Position numbers and translations under genes: made by a program. A stretch of 64,000 nucleotides of DNA from Muscardinus avellanarius. Lineage: Eukaryota > Chordata > Mammalia > Rodentia > Gliridae. Each line of letters starts with the position of its first letter. Positions within the stretch are counted from its first letter, which is position 1. The notes beneath the pieces are model-generated. The model was not told the DNA's origin and did no database searches. It worked only from the letters and a program-made list of their open reading frames with translations. The stretch covers positions 81,002,211 through 81,066,210 of the forward strand of contig OY726569.1 in NCBI GenBank assembly GCA_963383645.1. The letters are read 5' to 3'. Below are positions 23,304 to 34,182 of the stretch, in pieces.

Positions 23304-23311
23304 AGAAGATG

Positions 23312-23730
23312 CTGAGAGCTGGGCATGGCGGAGCACACCTGTAACCCCAGCATCTGAGAGGCTGAGACAGGATTCACAGATAGCCTCGGCAAGTAGTGAG
23401 ACTCTCAGCAACTCAGTGGGACCCTGTTTCAAAACAGAAGAGAAAATAATAATAATCCCAATACTTGAGAGGTTGAGACAGAAGGACCGCAGGTTCGCGC
23501 CAGCCTCAGCTACTTAGTGAGATCTTCTGCAACTTAGTGAGACCCTGTTTCAAAATAAAGGATAAATAATATGGCTGGGAATGCAGCACAGAGGTAGAAT
23601 GTCCCCGGGTTACATCTCTGGTGCCACACAAAAAATAAAATAAATAAAATTGGGCTGGAGTGTAGCTTGGAGGTAGAATTCCCTTGGGTTCAAACCCCAG
23701 TATCAAAAAAGAGAAAAGAAAAAAAAAAGA
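23312..23730 (+). mobile_element. Cluster of SINE pieces
   Basis: A B1-like left part (23,312-23,445), a second left part plus ID part (23,455-23,645) and an extra ID right part (23,650-23,722) lie in series. Similar 'agaagatgc' / 'aaagatgcc' at the ends may be a TSD for the outer insertion. Confidence 0.85.
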
Positions 23731-24258
23731 TGCCAAGATGCGGGGTGTATTTTTTTGGTGCTTAGCAATTCATTTCTTTAAACACAGTTTGAACTTGAGC
23801 CGCTTTAAAAATCTCTAGAGAATACTTCCAGCTGTCTTTCTAGAAAGGTAGACCAAGTGCCACTGTCACTGCATAGACGTTGTTGTATTTTTAAACTTTT
23901 GTCAGTAGGGTGGATAAAAATTATATCCTATTTTTAAAGCATTTTTCTGATGACCAGAGAAGGTAAACCTGCTTTGTATCGGAATAGCCATTTTATTTCC
24001 ACCTATGACTTCTTCATGTTCTCTGCCGTTTTCCCCATTTGATTTTAGCGTTTCTCTCATGAATTAGTAACCACTTAATCATATGTGTGGCACATGTTGA
24101 CTTCTGATTTGCCACCTGCCTGTTAGGAGGCCTTAGACTATTTCAAGAGGGAAGGAAGGCCGAGCGGGGAGCGTGACTTCCCAGCCCCAGCCCCGGAGGA
24201 GCCTGTGCGTTTGGGGTTTTTTGCGGGTTGGTTTTATTTTTGGTGTTGTTTTGTTTGC
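23731..24258. other. Unique intergenic DNA
   Basis: No transposon or exon recognised. Part of it (23,880-24,070) is reminiscent of antisense L1 but too weak to call. Confidence 0.4.
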
Positions 24259-24261
24259 CTC

Positions 24262-24301
<40 letters not shown>

Positions 24302-24302
24302 A
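24259..24302. repeat. (GTT)n microsatellite
   Basis: Pure GTT array. With the SINE that follows it makes a 233-codon ORF that is not a gene. Confidence 0.95.
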
Positions 24303-24322
24303 TTACTGTTATTTTGCTTTTG

Positions 24323-24522
24323 CTTTTTTTGTGTGTGTGTGGTACTGGGGTTCCTGGAAGCCCTTCTACCTCCAGGCTACACTCCCAGACCTATTTTTAC
24401 ATTTTTATTTGGAAACAGGGTCTCCTAAGCCAGGGCCCGCGACTGGCTTCAAACCTGCGTGATCTTCCTGTCTCTGCCTCCCAAGCCCGGGGATTACAAG
24501 CGTGTGCCACCAGGGCCCCCGC
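24323..24522 (-). mobile_element. B1-dID/MEN-type SINE, 'gcttcc' variant
   Basis: Right part 'ggtactggggttcctggaagcccttctacctccaggctaca', then linker and B1-like part. 'gcttttgcttttt' on both sides (about 24,315 and 24,526) is the TSD. Confidence 0.9.
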
Positions 24523-24539
24523 TTGCTTTTGCTTTTTGT

Positions 24540-25242
24540 TACTATTGTTGCTCATTTGCTTTTTGGTGCTTGGTAAATCATTTCCCATTACACACAAAGT
24601 AACTGAATATGCAAACATGTGTCAGTCACATCAAGCAATTTACCAAAGCATCAGAAAGCAAACGAATAACAGCAGCGCCCCCCAAACCCACAGGCTGATG
24701 AGCCAGGCCCCTGAGTCGCGCACAAACCTGGGGAAGCCGGAGGTGACATTGTCTCGACCCAAATCAGGGCGACCACCTTCCTGCCATCCGCCCCGGGAAT
24801 CGGCTGGCTCGCCCTGCGGCCAGCAATGCCTTCCTGACGCGTGGCATGTTATATGTCACCAGGATGGTATCTAGCAAGGTTGGATAAAGTGTCTACATGT
24901 ATGACACCGAGACGAAACAGGGAAAGTGTGTCAGCATCCAGTTACAAAAGAAGTGACCAAGTGTAACAAACCTGCACCAAGACCCCACTGCCCAAAGCTC
25001 GGTGTGTACAGTGATGGCTGCCGGACGCACTGCAATGCTGATTTTTAAATGATACATGAAGAAAACAACAGGAATGTCAGGCCATGCAAGAAAATGAAGT
25101 GTCTTGGGACTAGACGGAGAAGAGAACGACACAGACTTATGTTTGTTGGTTTGTTTGCTGTGCAGGTGTTTGCTTATGTCTTTTTCTTACATAGGAAACT
25201 TTCTTCAAACATTTGGTGACTGGCTATATCTGTTTACATTTA
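24540..25242. other. Unique intergenic DNA
   Basis: No transposon or exon recognised; moderately GC-rich at 24,690-24,850. Confidence 0.45.
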
Positions 25243-25255
25243 AGAATGAGGCATC

Positions 25256-25383
25256 GAGCCTGCCACGGTGGCACACACCTGGAATCCCAGTACTTGGGAG
25301 GCTGAGATAGGAAGGTTACAGGTTCAAGACCAGCCTCAGCAACTTTGTGAGGCTCTTAGCAACTTAGCAAGACTCTGTTTCAA

Positions 25384-25422
<39 letters not shown>

Positions 25423-25562
25423 ATGTGGCTGGTGGTGTAGCTCAGAGGTAGAATGCCCCTGGATTCAAAACCCAGCAACACACACACACGCGCACACACA
25501 CACACGCACACACACACGCACACACGCGCACACACGCACACACGCACACACAACACACACAC
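25256..25562 (+). mobile_element. B1-dID/MEN-type SINE with two microsatellites
   Basis: The B1-like part is followed by a linker expanded to (AATA)n at 25,381-25,424. The ID part is followed by a tail expanded to (CA)n/(CG)n at 25,486-25,562. TSD agaatgaggcatc (25,243-25,255) / agaatgagacatc (25,563-25,575), one mismatch. Confidence 0.93.
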
Positions 25563-25575
25563 AGAATGAGACATC

Positions 25576-25768
25576 AAAGCCAATCAGTACTCTGTTCCCA
25601 GCAATTTCACTCCCAGCTAAATACTCTGCAGGCATGCATACAAATATATACTAAAAGATGCACACAAGAACGTTCACAGAAACTCTGAGATAGCCCCAAA
25701 CTTGAAACTACCTAAAAATCTATATAAACTGTGGTATATAAACACAACTGTCATAAAAATAGGAGAAA
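25576..25768 (+). mobile_element. L1 LINE 3' region fragment
   Basis: 'gatgcacacaagaacgttcacagaa' ... 'actacctaaaaatctatataaactgtggtatataaacac' follows the L1 ORF2 C-terminal/3' region, strongly decayed. Confidence 0.65.
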
Positions 25769-25835
25769 AGCTGGGTGCAGGGGCGCACACCTATATCTCA
25801 GTACTTGGGAGGCTGAGGCAGGAAGATTGCCAAGA
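25769..25835 (+). mobile_element. SINE left part, truncated
   Basis: 'gctgggtgcaggggcgcacacctatatctcagtacttgggaggctgaggcagg' only. Confidence 0.8.
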
Positions 25836-25959
25836 CAAGGACCCTGCAGATCTTGAACTGCAGATTAACCTCTCTCCCCCACTGGGAGCTGCTCCCAAAC
25901 CTGGACAGCATCCGCCCTTCATAAGCCCAGCATAAGGCCTACCCCTGGGAAATATTCAA

Positions 25960-26105
25960 TAACCATTTTAAATTAATAATTAACTATCATAATATATTAA
26001 TTATCCAATGAATAATTAATTTGAGCACATATATTAATTAGCTAATTTATTATATAATAATTAGCTAATATATTACCTAATAATTAGCTAATATAATTAT
26101 TAATC
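25960..26105. repeat. AT-rich tract with 23-bp palindromic repeats
   Basis: Nearly all A/T. The core aattagctaat occurs at 26,036, 26,059 and 26,082, exactly 23 bp apart; the first is the perfect palindrome AATTAGCTAATT. It may be a small minisatellite or a cluster of homeodomain-type sites. Confidence 0.8.
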
Positions 26106-26310
26106 AGCAGCTAACAGCCTCTTCTCTTCTGAGAGCTACTCACTGACCTCATGATGCTGTTTGGGAAGCTCCGTGTACCAGGGGTTCTCAGAGTCAGCCA
26201 ACACGATCAAAGAAATCGACACAATCCAGCTCACCCCTCACATGTACATCATTTACACCATTCGGCCACTTGCTCACCACTTACAAACTTTCCTATCAAA
26301 GAAGACCCAT

Positions 26311-26517
26311 AGCCAGGGGTAGAGGCTCATACTTATAATCCCAGTACTTGGGAAACTGAGACAGGAGGACCACAGGTTCAAGGATAGCCTCGGCCACTTA
26401 GCGAGGCCCCCTGCAGCTTAGTGAGACCCTGTTTCAAACTAAAAAATGAAATAGTTCTGGGGGTATAGCTCAGAGGTAGATCGCCCCTGGTTTCAATTCC
26501 CAGTACCACAGAAAGAA
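26311..26517 (+). mobile_element. B1-dID/MEN-type SINE with TSD
   Basis: Complete copy with 'gttctgggggtatagctcagaggtag' ID part. TSD aaagaagacccat flanks it at 26,298-26,310 and 26,519-26,531. Confidence 0.93.
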
Positions 26518-26643
26518 AAAAGAAGACCCATGCCCCCATCCCGGGTCGCCTGTCAGTCTGTCTTTGCCTTTCTCTCTCTGCCTTTCTCTCTCACGAGAGA
26601 AAAAGTTATCTTTTTTTCTTCTCACATTCTTTGAATATGCATT

Positions 26644-27270
26644 TTGCTTGTTTGGTACTGGAGATCCAACCCAAGGGCATTCTACCTGTCGGGATTAGAT
26701 ATCGAATGGCCCCTGAAGAACTCGTGTATTAATGTTCAGAGTCCGTATAATTAAGCCATGAGGGTTTTACTCTCATCAGTAAATAAATTCATTATAATGG
26801 ATTTTCTGGGAGGCAACCCAGGCAGCTGGGGTGTGGCTGGGGAAGTGGGTCCTCGGGTGTGGCCTTAGGAACTGTGCTCCTGTCTTGGAATCCCCTTACT
26901 TGCTTCCCTCTTGCTTCCGACCCCCGTGATGTGAGATCAGAGCGTTGCAAGCTCTCTTCTCCCAGCGGCTGTGTCCTGAGCTCCCCAGACCTTGGCCTCC
27001 CGTGGACGGAACCCAAAATCTCCGGGGGGAAAAAAAAAACAGTGAGCAAATAAATCTGCCTTCCTCTGAGTTATAATGTTCAGTCTTCAGGGTTATAGTG
27101 CTAAGAATGCTGACTGAGACACTACCTCTGAGCTACACACCCAGCCCTTTTTTCTGTTATTTTGAAACAGGGTATCTCTAAGTTGCTGAAGCTGGTCTTG
27201 AACCCAAGATCCTCCTGTCTCAGCCTCCCATGTACTGGGATTACAGGTGTGCACCACCACTCCTGGCTTG
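26644..27270 (-). mobile_element. SINE split by a solo LTR
   Basis: Left piece 26,644-26,686 is the ID end ('tttggtactggagatccaacccaagggcattctacc'). Right piece 27,122-27,270 resumes at the same point ('ctacctctgagctacacacccagccc') and runs through the linker to the B1-like end. The LTR at 26,687-27,121 lies exactly between them. Confidence 0.92.
26687..27121 (+). mobile_element. Solo LTR (probably MaLR) with 5-bp TSD
   Basis: A 435-bp element beginning TG and ending CA, flanked by a perfect CTACC duplication (26,682-26,686 and 27,122-27,126). It carries an AATAAA signal at 27,049-27,054 near its right end, as LTRs do. The 5-bp TSD fits ERVL/MaLR integration. The family assignment is inference; the insertion structure is directly visible. 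Confidence 0.88.
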
Positions 27271-28490
27271 AATTTACTTTTCTGTCTATTTCTGTCTTCC
27301 CTTAATAAACCTGTCTGCAGCTCTACTCTTGTCTTGGAAATTCTTTTCCAGCCCCCAGCCACGGCCTGACAGGCGTCACCACTCTTAAGTTTTCCCTGCC
27401 AAGCCTTTGTTACATCGTGCAGTTTCCAGTGCACTTTAACAGACAGGCACGGGTTGTCTGGTGAGAGTTTCCTCATTCCCTGATTCACTGAAACAAAGCT
27501 CTGAGTGGGGAGGCAGGAAGGGGATCCAGCTCTCGAGAGCTCCTTAGTCCACGCTCTTTCCCCAGTTTTTGCAAACACCTGCCACTTTTTGAGCTGAACC
27601 CAGCCTTCCGTGTTGCTCTGTGCTGACCCCCTTCCTTCCCAGAGCATCTGCTCAGGATTTTGTGATTTGTTAAACAGCATCTCATGAGTAAAATGCCTAA
27701 GAATGAATGGCTCCAACAATCCCCCTTTTAAAGACATGCTCTAAGAAAAAAAACTCCAGCTGGCCTCCTTCCCTGCAGCCTGAAGTTTGGAGGCAGAGGC
27801 AGGATCTAACAGACACTTCGAATCCTATCGCCCCAAGCGAGCACTGAGGGCATGGCGCAGCCACCTGCCTGGCAGGGTTTTGGAGCTATTATCCAGGAAT
27901 GCGAGAGGCCTCCCTCTCACGTGGTCAGCCAAATTACAAGTGTATTCCCTCCACTCATTATTATGTAAATAAGACAATTAAGTATTGTAACTGTGGCACA
28001 ATTAAAACTCCTGTAATTAAGGAAGGTGAGGGCGAGGAGAAAGGGCTCTGTTTCTGAAAACCAACCCAAGGCTGTGCAAAAGAGCAACACATATATCCAC
28101 CACCAGATGGCAGGCTTCCTGTTTTTCCCCCTCCAGCTAGCCCAATTTTATTTTGAGAAGTGATTTCCAGTCGTAGAGTATCCAGACACATTTTAGACTC
28201 ATGAAATGTTAAAGGGAACAAAAATTTGGTAAATTCTTTTGTTGTTTTGTTTTTCCTTTTGTTTTGCCAGACCTTACATTAATAGGAATATTATATAATT
28301 TATAAATTTTATATAATTTATATTTATATAAATGCATTTATAGAAAGCCCTACAAGTCAGTAAAGGCCAGGTTTACAAATTCACCCAGGCTGGCTTGTCT
28401 TTCTGTTATCTTATCCTGCATCTTGACAAAAACACCTTACAAAGAACATGTTCAGTTTTGGGGAAATGCATAGGGCCATGTTATGGTTTA
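27271..28490. other. Unique intergenic DNA, possible conserved block
   Basis: No transposon recognised. The stretch 27,940-28,220 is AT-rich with ordered motifs ('aagacaattaagtattg', 'cctgtaattaaggaagg') in the manner of conserved non-coding DNA. 28,280-28,345 is a low-complexity AT run. A 214-codon minus ORF (27,093-27,737) runs into the SINE and is not a gene. Confidence 0.4.
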
Positions 28491-28495
28491 TGCAC

Positions 28496-28636
28496 TTTTT
28501 GGGGGGTACTGGAGCTTGAACCCAGGGAATTTTACTTCCCAGCTATACCTCTAGCCCTTTTTTATATCAAAATAGGGTCTCACTAAGTTTCTGAGGCTGG
28601 CCTCAAACCTGTGATCTTTCTGTCTCAACCTCCCAG
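28496..28636 (-). mobile_element. SINE, truncated at the B1-like end
   Basis: ID part 'ggtactggagcttgaacccaggg', linker and left part down to 'tcaacctcccag'. Confidence 0.82.
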
Positions 28637-28839
28637 TTGTACATTTCTGCAGGAATGCCATACACAGAAAATTTCTCCCATAAACAATGTTTACATACTT
28701 TCTGCCTTATAATTACTGTCAGCTTGACTAGTCCTTGGATAGTGAGCAGTCAGATTCCTTTTTTTGCTTTATGCCCCCTCCCCATCTCCGTAGTCCTCAC
28801 ACAATGCCTGGCAAAAGAACAGATGAGGAACAGAGTTGG

Positions 28840-28960
28840 CTGAAGTAGATATGAGTGGGGTCCCTGCAACCATCTGGGTGACTTTAGCCAAGAGACTTGC
28901 TTCTCAAGACTTTGATTTTCAAAAGAAAAAATGTTGAATTCACACTATTACCTAAATTTC
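28840..28960 (+). repeat. MIR SINE
   Basis: 'catctgggtgactttagccaagagacttgcttctcaagactttgattttcaaaag' resembles the MIR core. Confidence 0.55.
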
Positions 28961-29064
28961 TAAGTGCAAACTATACAAGAAAATACCTATTAAATCACCA
29001 AGCATGTTGTGGGATATTGGTTCTTAAAGTGTAGTCTGAGGTCCCTAAAGGTACCATTTTGGTT

Positions 29065-29410
29065 GGCAGTCTCACTGCTCTGACTCAAAATACCTGATGA
29101 CACAGCTTAGAGGAAGGAAGACTTATTTGCTCACAGTTCTGGAGATTTCAGTGGTTCTAGTCCACTTTAGGCCAGATGAAGTCTGCAGAGCTCCAGGCAT
29201 GGTGTGGGAAGCAGAGAAAAGAGAGTGAAAGAGATCTGCTCTCATGTCATGGAGGCCGGAAACAGAGAGAGAGGGCCAGGAGAAAAGGGACATGCATGCA
29301 GTCCCCAAGGACACACCCTCAGGCCCCTTCTCAGTGACCAAGCCCTGCTCCAACATGGCTGCCTTGCCCCTGACAGGAGGCCCAGGGACATTCTAAATCT
29401 AAACCATAAC
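29065..29410 (-). mobile_element. MaLR-type LTR (antisense)
   Basis: 'aaaatacctgatgacacagcttagaggaaggaagacttatttgctcacagttctgg' through '...ctaaatctaaaccataaca' matches the antisense layout of MST/MLT1-like LTRs. Confidence 0.65.
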
Positions 29411-29546
29411 AGGTATCATCTTCCTTTTCCAATTACATATCTGTACAAGAACAGTTTTTCTTCATATACTTTAAGCAAAGCAATAAAATACAAGCAATTT
29501 AATAAAGAAGCAGATATGAAATCTATACACCAAACTTAAAAGAGAT

Positions 29547-29684
29547 TTTTTTTGTGGTACTGGGGATTGAACCCATGGGCATTCTACCTCTGAGCTACAC
29601 CCCCAGCCCTATTTTATTTTTATCTTAAAACAAGGTCTCACTAGGTCGATGAGTCTCACTACATGCTGAGGCTGTCTTTATTAC

Positions 29685-29721
<37 letters not shown>

Positions 29722-30003
29722 GTAGTACTGGTGATGGAACCCAGAGGCTTTCTACCTCCAGGCTATACTCCCAGACCTTTATTATATTTTATTTGGAAAC
29801 AGGGTCTCACTAAGTTGATGAAAGCCTCACTAAGTAGCTGAGGCTGGCTTCAAACCTGTGCGATCCTCCTGTCTCAGCCTCCCAAGCACAGGGATTACAA
29901 GCATGCACCACCACGCCCGGCTTGAGGCTCTTTTAACGTGCAATCCTCCTGTCTCGGCCTCCCAAATGCTGGGATTACAAGCATGGGCCACCAAGCCCAG
30001 CTT
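29547..30003 (-). mobile_element. SINE split by a nested SINE
   Basis: Outer copy: 29,547-29,680 (ID part and linker to 'gaggctgtcttta') and 29,924-30,003 ('gaggctcttttaacgtgcaatcctcctgtctcggcctccc' to the B1 end). The repeated 'gaggct..ctttta' is the TSD of the inner element. Confidence 0.88.
29681..29923 (-). mobile_element. Inner B1-dID/MEN-type SINE
   Basis: Tail expanded to (TTA)n at 29,681-29,721, then a complete minus-strand SINE ending 'caccaccacgcccggctt'. Confidence 0.9.
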
Positions 30004-30144
30004 GAAAAAGATTTGCAGAAATGTAAAACAATGCCATTCCATAAATGTATGTTTGGGGAAATATTATTATTCATAAATATGTAATTTATGGAGTTTTATG
30101 GTTATTTTATCTATTATATATAATTAATTTTATATAGTGATTTT

Positions 30145-30333
30145 TTTTTGGTGGTACTGGGGTTCCTGGAAGCCCTTCTACCTTTGGGCTACACTCCCAG
30201 ACCTATTTTTCATATTTTTTTATTTTTGGAAACAGGGTCTCTTAAGCCAGCGGGGCTGGCTTCAAACCAGCACGATCCTCCTATCTCCGCCTCCCAAATG
30301 CAAGGATTACAAGCCTGTGCCACCACGCCCAGC
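30145..30333 (-). mobile_element. Young SINE, 'gcttcc' variant, with TSD
   Basis: Right part 'ggtactggggttcctggaagcccttctacctttgggctaca', linker and full B1-like part. A perfect 14-bp TSD, tatatagtgatttt, at 30,131-30,144 and 30,334-30,347 indicates a young insertion. Confidence 0.95.
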
Positions 30334-30347
30334 TATATAGTGATTTT

Positions 30348-31836
30348 AAAATATACTAATAAATATTATACTTTTTGAGTAACAATTTCTAATATAGTAA
30401 GGCAAATACCAAGATATGTCACCAAAACAACAGCTCTTAAAGGTTCTCAATTGTTTGAGTATAAAGAGTATAAAGAGATTCTGAGACCAAAAGTTTAATA
30501 ACTGTTATTTTGAGAGTTTAACCAATCCATATCTTACCTCTCTGTTATTTATATTTCATTCCTTGGATGCAGAAAGTTGTATATCCATGAATATTTATTT
30601 TGGCATTATGTATAATAGCAAAAAATAAAAAAGAGGGACAACCTGAATGTCTAATACCTGGAAAGGTTTAATAATAATAAGCATGTTCTATTAACTCAAT
30701 AGAGTTATATATTGTAGTATTACATAATAATAAAATGATAATTCGACATAATATTAGCGGAAAGGACTTAAATCGCTACTGCCATTGATTATTAATTGTG
30801 TGTGAGATCAAAATTAATATATGAAAATGAAATCACTAAATAACTACTATATTCGCTTTGACTGTTGAGATTGTGCGTTATGTTTCTCTTTAATGAATCA
30901 GTGGCTATAACTGTTTCCCTATATATTTTTAAAGCACCGTTTTTTATGTTACCATTAGTAGGTGCCTGGGGCTTCCTTGGGTCTCTTAAGCTAGGGGCAA
31001 AAGGGCTGTTGTCCTATTTCATTTAACCAGCCAAAAGCTTTCCCAATTTTGAAAACCCAACTACCTTTAGCAAACTCAACCAAAGGTTGTCTCCAAGGCC
31101 TCTGGGAACCGTCCCTGATAAATGGCAGATCTGCCCTGGCGGCAGCCACAGTCACTGGACACTCAGAGAGCAGGCTCTGGGCTGGAAGCAAGGGGGCTTT
31201 GTGAGCGAATCTGCTCCTCCCTTCACTGGGGGCTCCTCCAGCACCCCTCCCTCCTGCACTGCCCCCCCAAACACACATGCACACCCACAGAGTGGACTTC
31301 TCTTTGCTTCATGGGTGTGTTAATACACTTTTCCCTTGTAAGCTACCCGCTTCTGAGGTGTCCAGGGGAAAGAGGTTGTCAGAGGAGGGCTGGCCTCCAG
31401 GCACCCTGGCCTGCATCCTTTAACCAGGTCCAGCTCGCACCTTTCCTAGAACCATCCAAGGCGACCCTCCTCGACTCCAGAGGTTCAACTACAGGCCCCT
31501 GGACAGGCAGCACAGGCAGCACGAGGGGAAAGAAGCTCCCCGGGTAAGGTGCGGCGCTGTGACAAGGGAGACGGGAAGGCGCTACATATGCGGGGCAGGG
31601 GCTCCTTTGTGACGTCTCTACCTACATTTTGAGCTCAAAGCTCAAAAAAAGTTCAACATGGTGGGCAGGTTACAGAACCCCTGGCCTCCCTTGTAGCTGT
31701 GGAGGAAGAAATGGGTGATAAGGGGGAGGGGAGGGGTTCCCAGGGGTGCTGGAGGCCACAGGCAGACCTGAAGGGGGCAGGAGTAGACACCTTTCCATGT
31801 GCTCATTGGCATCTTTTCCTCGAATTCAGAAATCTC
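30348..31836. other. Unique intergenic DNA with weak L1-like stretch
   Basis: 30,560-30,760 ('cattatgtataatagcaaaaaataaaaaagaggg') weakly resembles the L1 3' region. The rest, including GC-rich 31,080-31,560, shows no recognisable feature. ORFs of 97-141 codons here lack support. Confidence 0.4.
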
Positions 31837-31908
31837 CCATCATCATCATCATCATCACCATCATCATCTTCTTCTTCTTCTTCTTCTTCTTCTTCTTCTT
31901 CTTCTTCT

Positions 31909-31956
<48 letters not shown>
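31837..31956. repeat. Compound microsatellite (CAT)n(CTT)n(CT)n
   Basis: CAT array, then a pure pyrimidine tract of 89 nt (31,868-31,956) made of CTT and CT units. It produces Ser/Leu/Phe- and Glu/Lys/Arg-rich ORFs that are artefacts. Confidence 0.97.
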
Positions 31957-31958
<2 letters not shown>

Positions 31959-32730
31959 ATGAGGATACAGAAAAGCAGATTGGTTCTGTTTATTCTCCCA
32001 GCACACCTACAAACACATGGATGGGACTCCATTCCAACCTCCTGAAAGAAAACTGGCTGCCCCCAGAGGACGCTGGCCAGATCCTGGGGGTTCCTTCAGG
32101 ATGTCTTTTGAAAACAATGAAGGAGGAGGGGAGAGGCCTGCATAGCTACAGTCACAGTGGAAGGTTATAATTTTCCTTGGCAGTAAGAATAGCCTTTTTC
32201 TTGCCATCGCCTTCAATAAAGACAGGCCCTCCGGGCTTCTTTGCCCAGGCCCTCCTCTTCAACCACCCAGACAGATGTGTGGATTTTTTCCATTCACGTG
32301 GCACAGGGGCTCCGGGTGGAAGACAAGATGAGCTGTTTCCCCCATTCCCGACTCTTTCCAACCCCAGAGAGACTCATCTGTGGAGGATTTGCACTGCTGG
32401 CGGCAGATAAAACAACTGGGTGGGGGCTGCTTTGGAAACAGGGGGAGAGGATGGGAATTTTTCCATCTGGAATAACCAGGCTCTGGGTGGCAGGGCCAGA
32501 TGGAACCAGGATCTGTCTGTGAAGTCAAAGCCTCCTTGAAATCGGTCCTGCCAACGAGAACATGAGGTCGTTGCCAATACCGTGGCCAAGATAGGAGAGA
32601 GGAGGTTATGAAATGCCAAGGGCACGCTGCTCTGACTTTGGGAGACTGAACCCTGGAGGTCATTCAGCAAGGAGCTGCCTTGAACTGACAGAAAACAAGG
32701 ATGGTAAAACTTTCCACTCAAACTGGAATG
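31957..32730. other. Unique intergenic DNA
   Basis: No transposon recognised. Overlapping ORFs of 90-135 codons occur on both strands without recognisable domains or splice signals. Confidence 0.45.
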
Positions 32731-32736
32731 TGTGTT

Positions 32737-32836
32737 GGAGGGTGTAGCTCAGTGGCAGAGCGATTGCCTAGCATGCACGAGGCCCTGGGTTCAATCCCCA
32801 GTACCAGCCCCACCTCCAACCCCCCCCCCCAAAAAA
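32737..32836 (+). mobile_element. ID SINE monomer with intact pol III boxes
   Basis: Full tRNA-Ala-like ID sequence: A box tagctcagtgg at 32,745-32,755 and B box ggttcaatcc at 32,788-32,797, then a C-run and A-tail. Flanks aactggaat / aactgggaat look like an imperfect TSD. The A-tail and TSD argue against a functional tRNA gene. Confidence 0.88.
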
Positions 32837-34182
32837 AAACTGGGAATCAAAGAAACAGCTCAGTCTCCATCCTCTTAACCCGTCTTTCAGCTGAGAATGA
32901 ACAGGCTTCCTTCACGCACCAGAACAATGTTGGAACTTCAATTGCTATAGAGAATTATATAAACACTGAGTGTCCCTGTCAACACTATTAATGAACATCC
33001 TCTATGCTGCACTTAAGCCAAATTCCAAGGTATAATTAGGGATACTGAACAATGATATAATGTAGATTGCTGTTTGCTTGAAACTCCCAAGATCCAATTA
33101 GAGGGGTGGTAGCAGATTTCCCAGAGCACAGGAGATGAAAACCATCTGTCGCAGCCTGCTTCCTAAAACCTTCCCTCCAGGAAAGCTCTTCCTATCACCC
33201 AATAAAGCCAAGAAGGAACATGTTGGCCCTCAGCGCCGGTCTTTAACCACAGACCAGTGCACAAGCTGGGGGCCGGAGCAGCTCACCTTCTCTCCCGAGT
33301 CTTCGTTTTCTTTTCTATAAAATGAAGTCATTGGGCATGGATGGGTGGCTTTCAAACATTAAACCAAGGAAATCTTTTTTTTTTTTCCAAAAAAAGAACA
33401 CTGTGATGGAACTAGACTTGTAAATATCTGTATGTCACTAGGAGGAAGCATAATAAACATGTCACTCATTGAACTGCTAGAGGGAAAGAGCTTTGCTCTG
33501 TGTCTCAAATACCCCTGAGAAGGTCATCAGTCCCCAAGTACTGGGTCACCGCCTACCAGTACTAAGTGCTTCTTAAGTGCTGCGTCGGGAAACGTTGTGC
33601 TTCTGTGGACAAGTAGATCCTTAGAGTGTGTCCCTCCGGAGCATCTAGCAGGCCGGGGCCTTTCATTGCTTTTGTGCTATTTTATACATCAATAGATAAC
33701 TGATAGCAATGCAAATAATTCTTCTTCATGGGCATAAAAATAACTTCCATTCTCTGAGAGTCCAATCAGCTTCCTTCCCCAGCCTCCAAGAGAGAAGGCA
33801 GTTTCCTTCTACAGTTCATCCCAGACTGACAATGATTTGCCTTAGGATTTTTTTTTAACTTGAACAATAGTGCAAAATCAATAGGCATTCAGTAGAAACC
33901 GCGCTGCAATTTGGGGCTGCTGATCTCTTCCCTGGCTTGCATTGTGCAGTAGGGTATTGTGCATTGATGGTGGTGGGGAGCAGCAGTAAGCTTCAGCTCC
34001 CAGTCAGCAACTCCACCACCAGGGGAACAAGGGCTACCCCGCCGCATCCTGCGCTGCCCGTGCTATTTGGATACTGTTTTCACAGCCCATCAAGTCTATG
34101 ATCGTGTGTGTCTCCTGTGCCCAGACATCCACTCTGTCTTTGATTTTCAGTGTAATATTTAGTAAATTAAATAAGATATTTA
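32837..34182. other. Unique intergenic DNA
   Basis: Mostly unrecognised. A short MIR-like piece lies at 33,255-33,330. A perfect octamer ATGCAAAT (POU-factor site) is at 33,709-33,716 in an AT-rich, repeat-free block. Confidence 0.45.

Noticed and set aside
24173..24874. 233-codon + strand ORF
   Set aside because: It is made of a (GTT)n run, a minus-strand SINE and flanking DNA; the Cys/Val/Leu-run protein is an artefact.
25381..25562. CRISPR-like regularly spaced repeats
   Set aside because: The repeats are AATA and CA microsatellites inside one SINE, without spacers, in a mammalian genome.
27093..27737. 214-codon minus-strand ORF
   Set aside because: Its C-terminal third is translated SINE and LTR edge; the rest has no recognised family or splice support.
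32737..32836. tRNA-Ala gene
   Set aside because: It has A and B boxes but also an A-rich tail, probable TSD and many sister copies, so it is an ID SINE.
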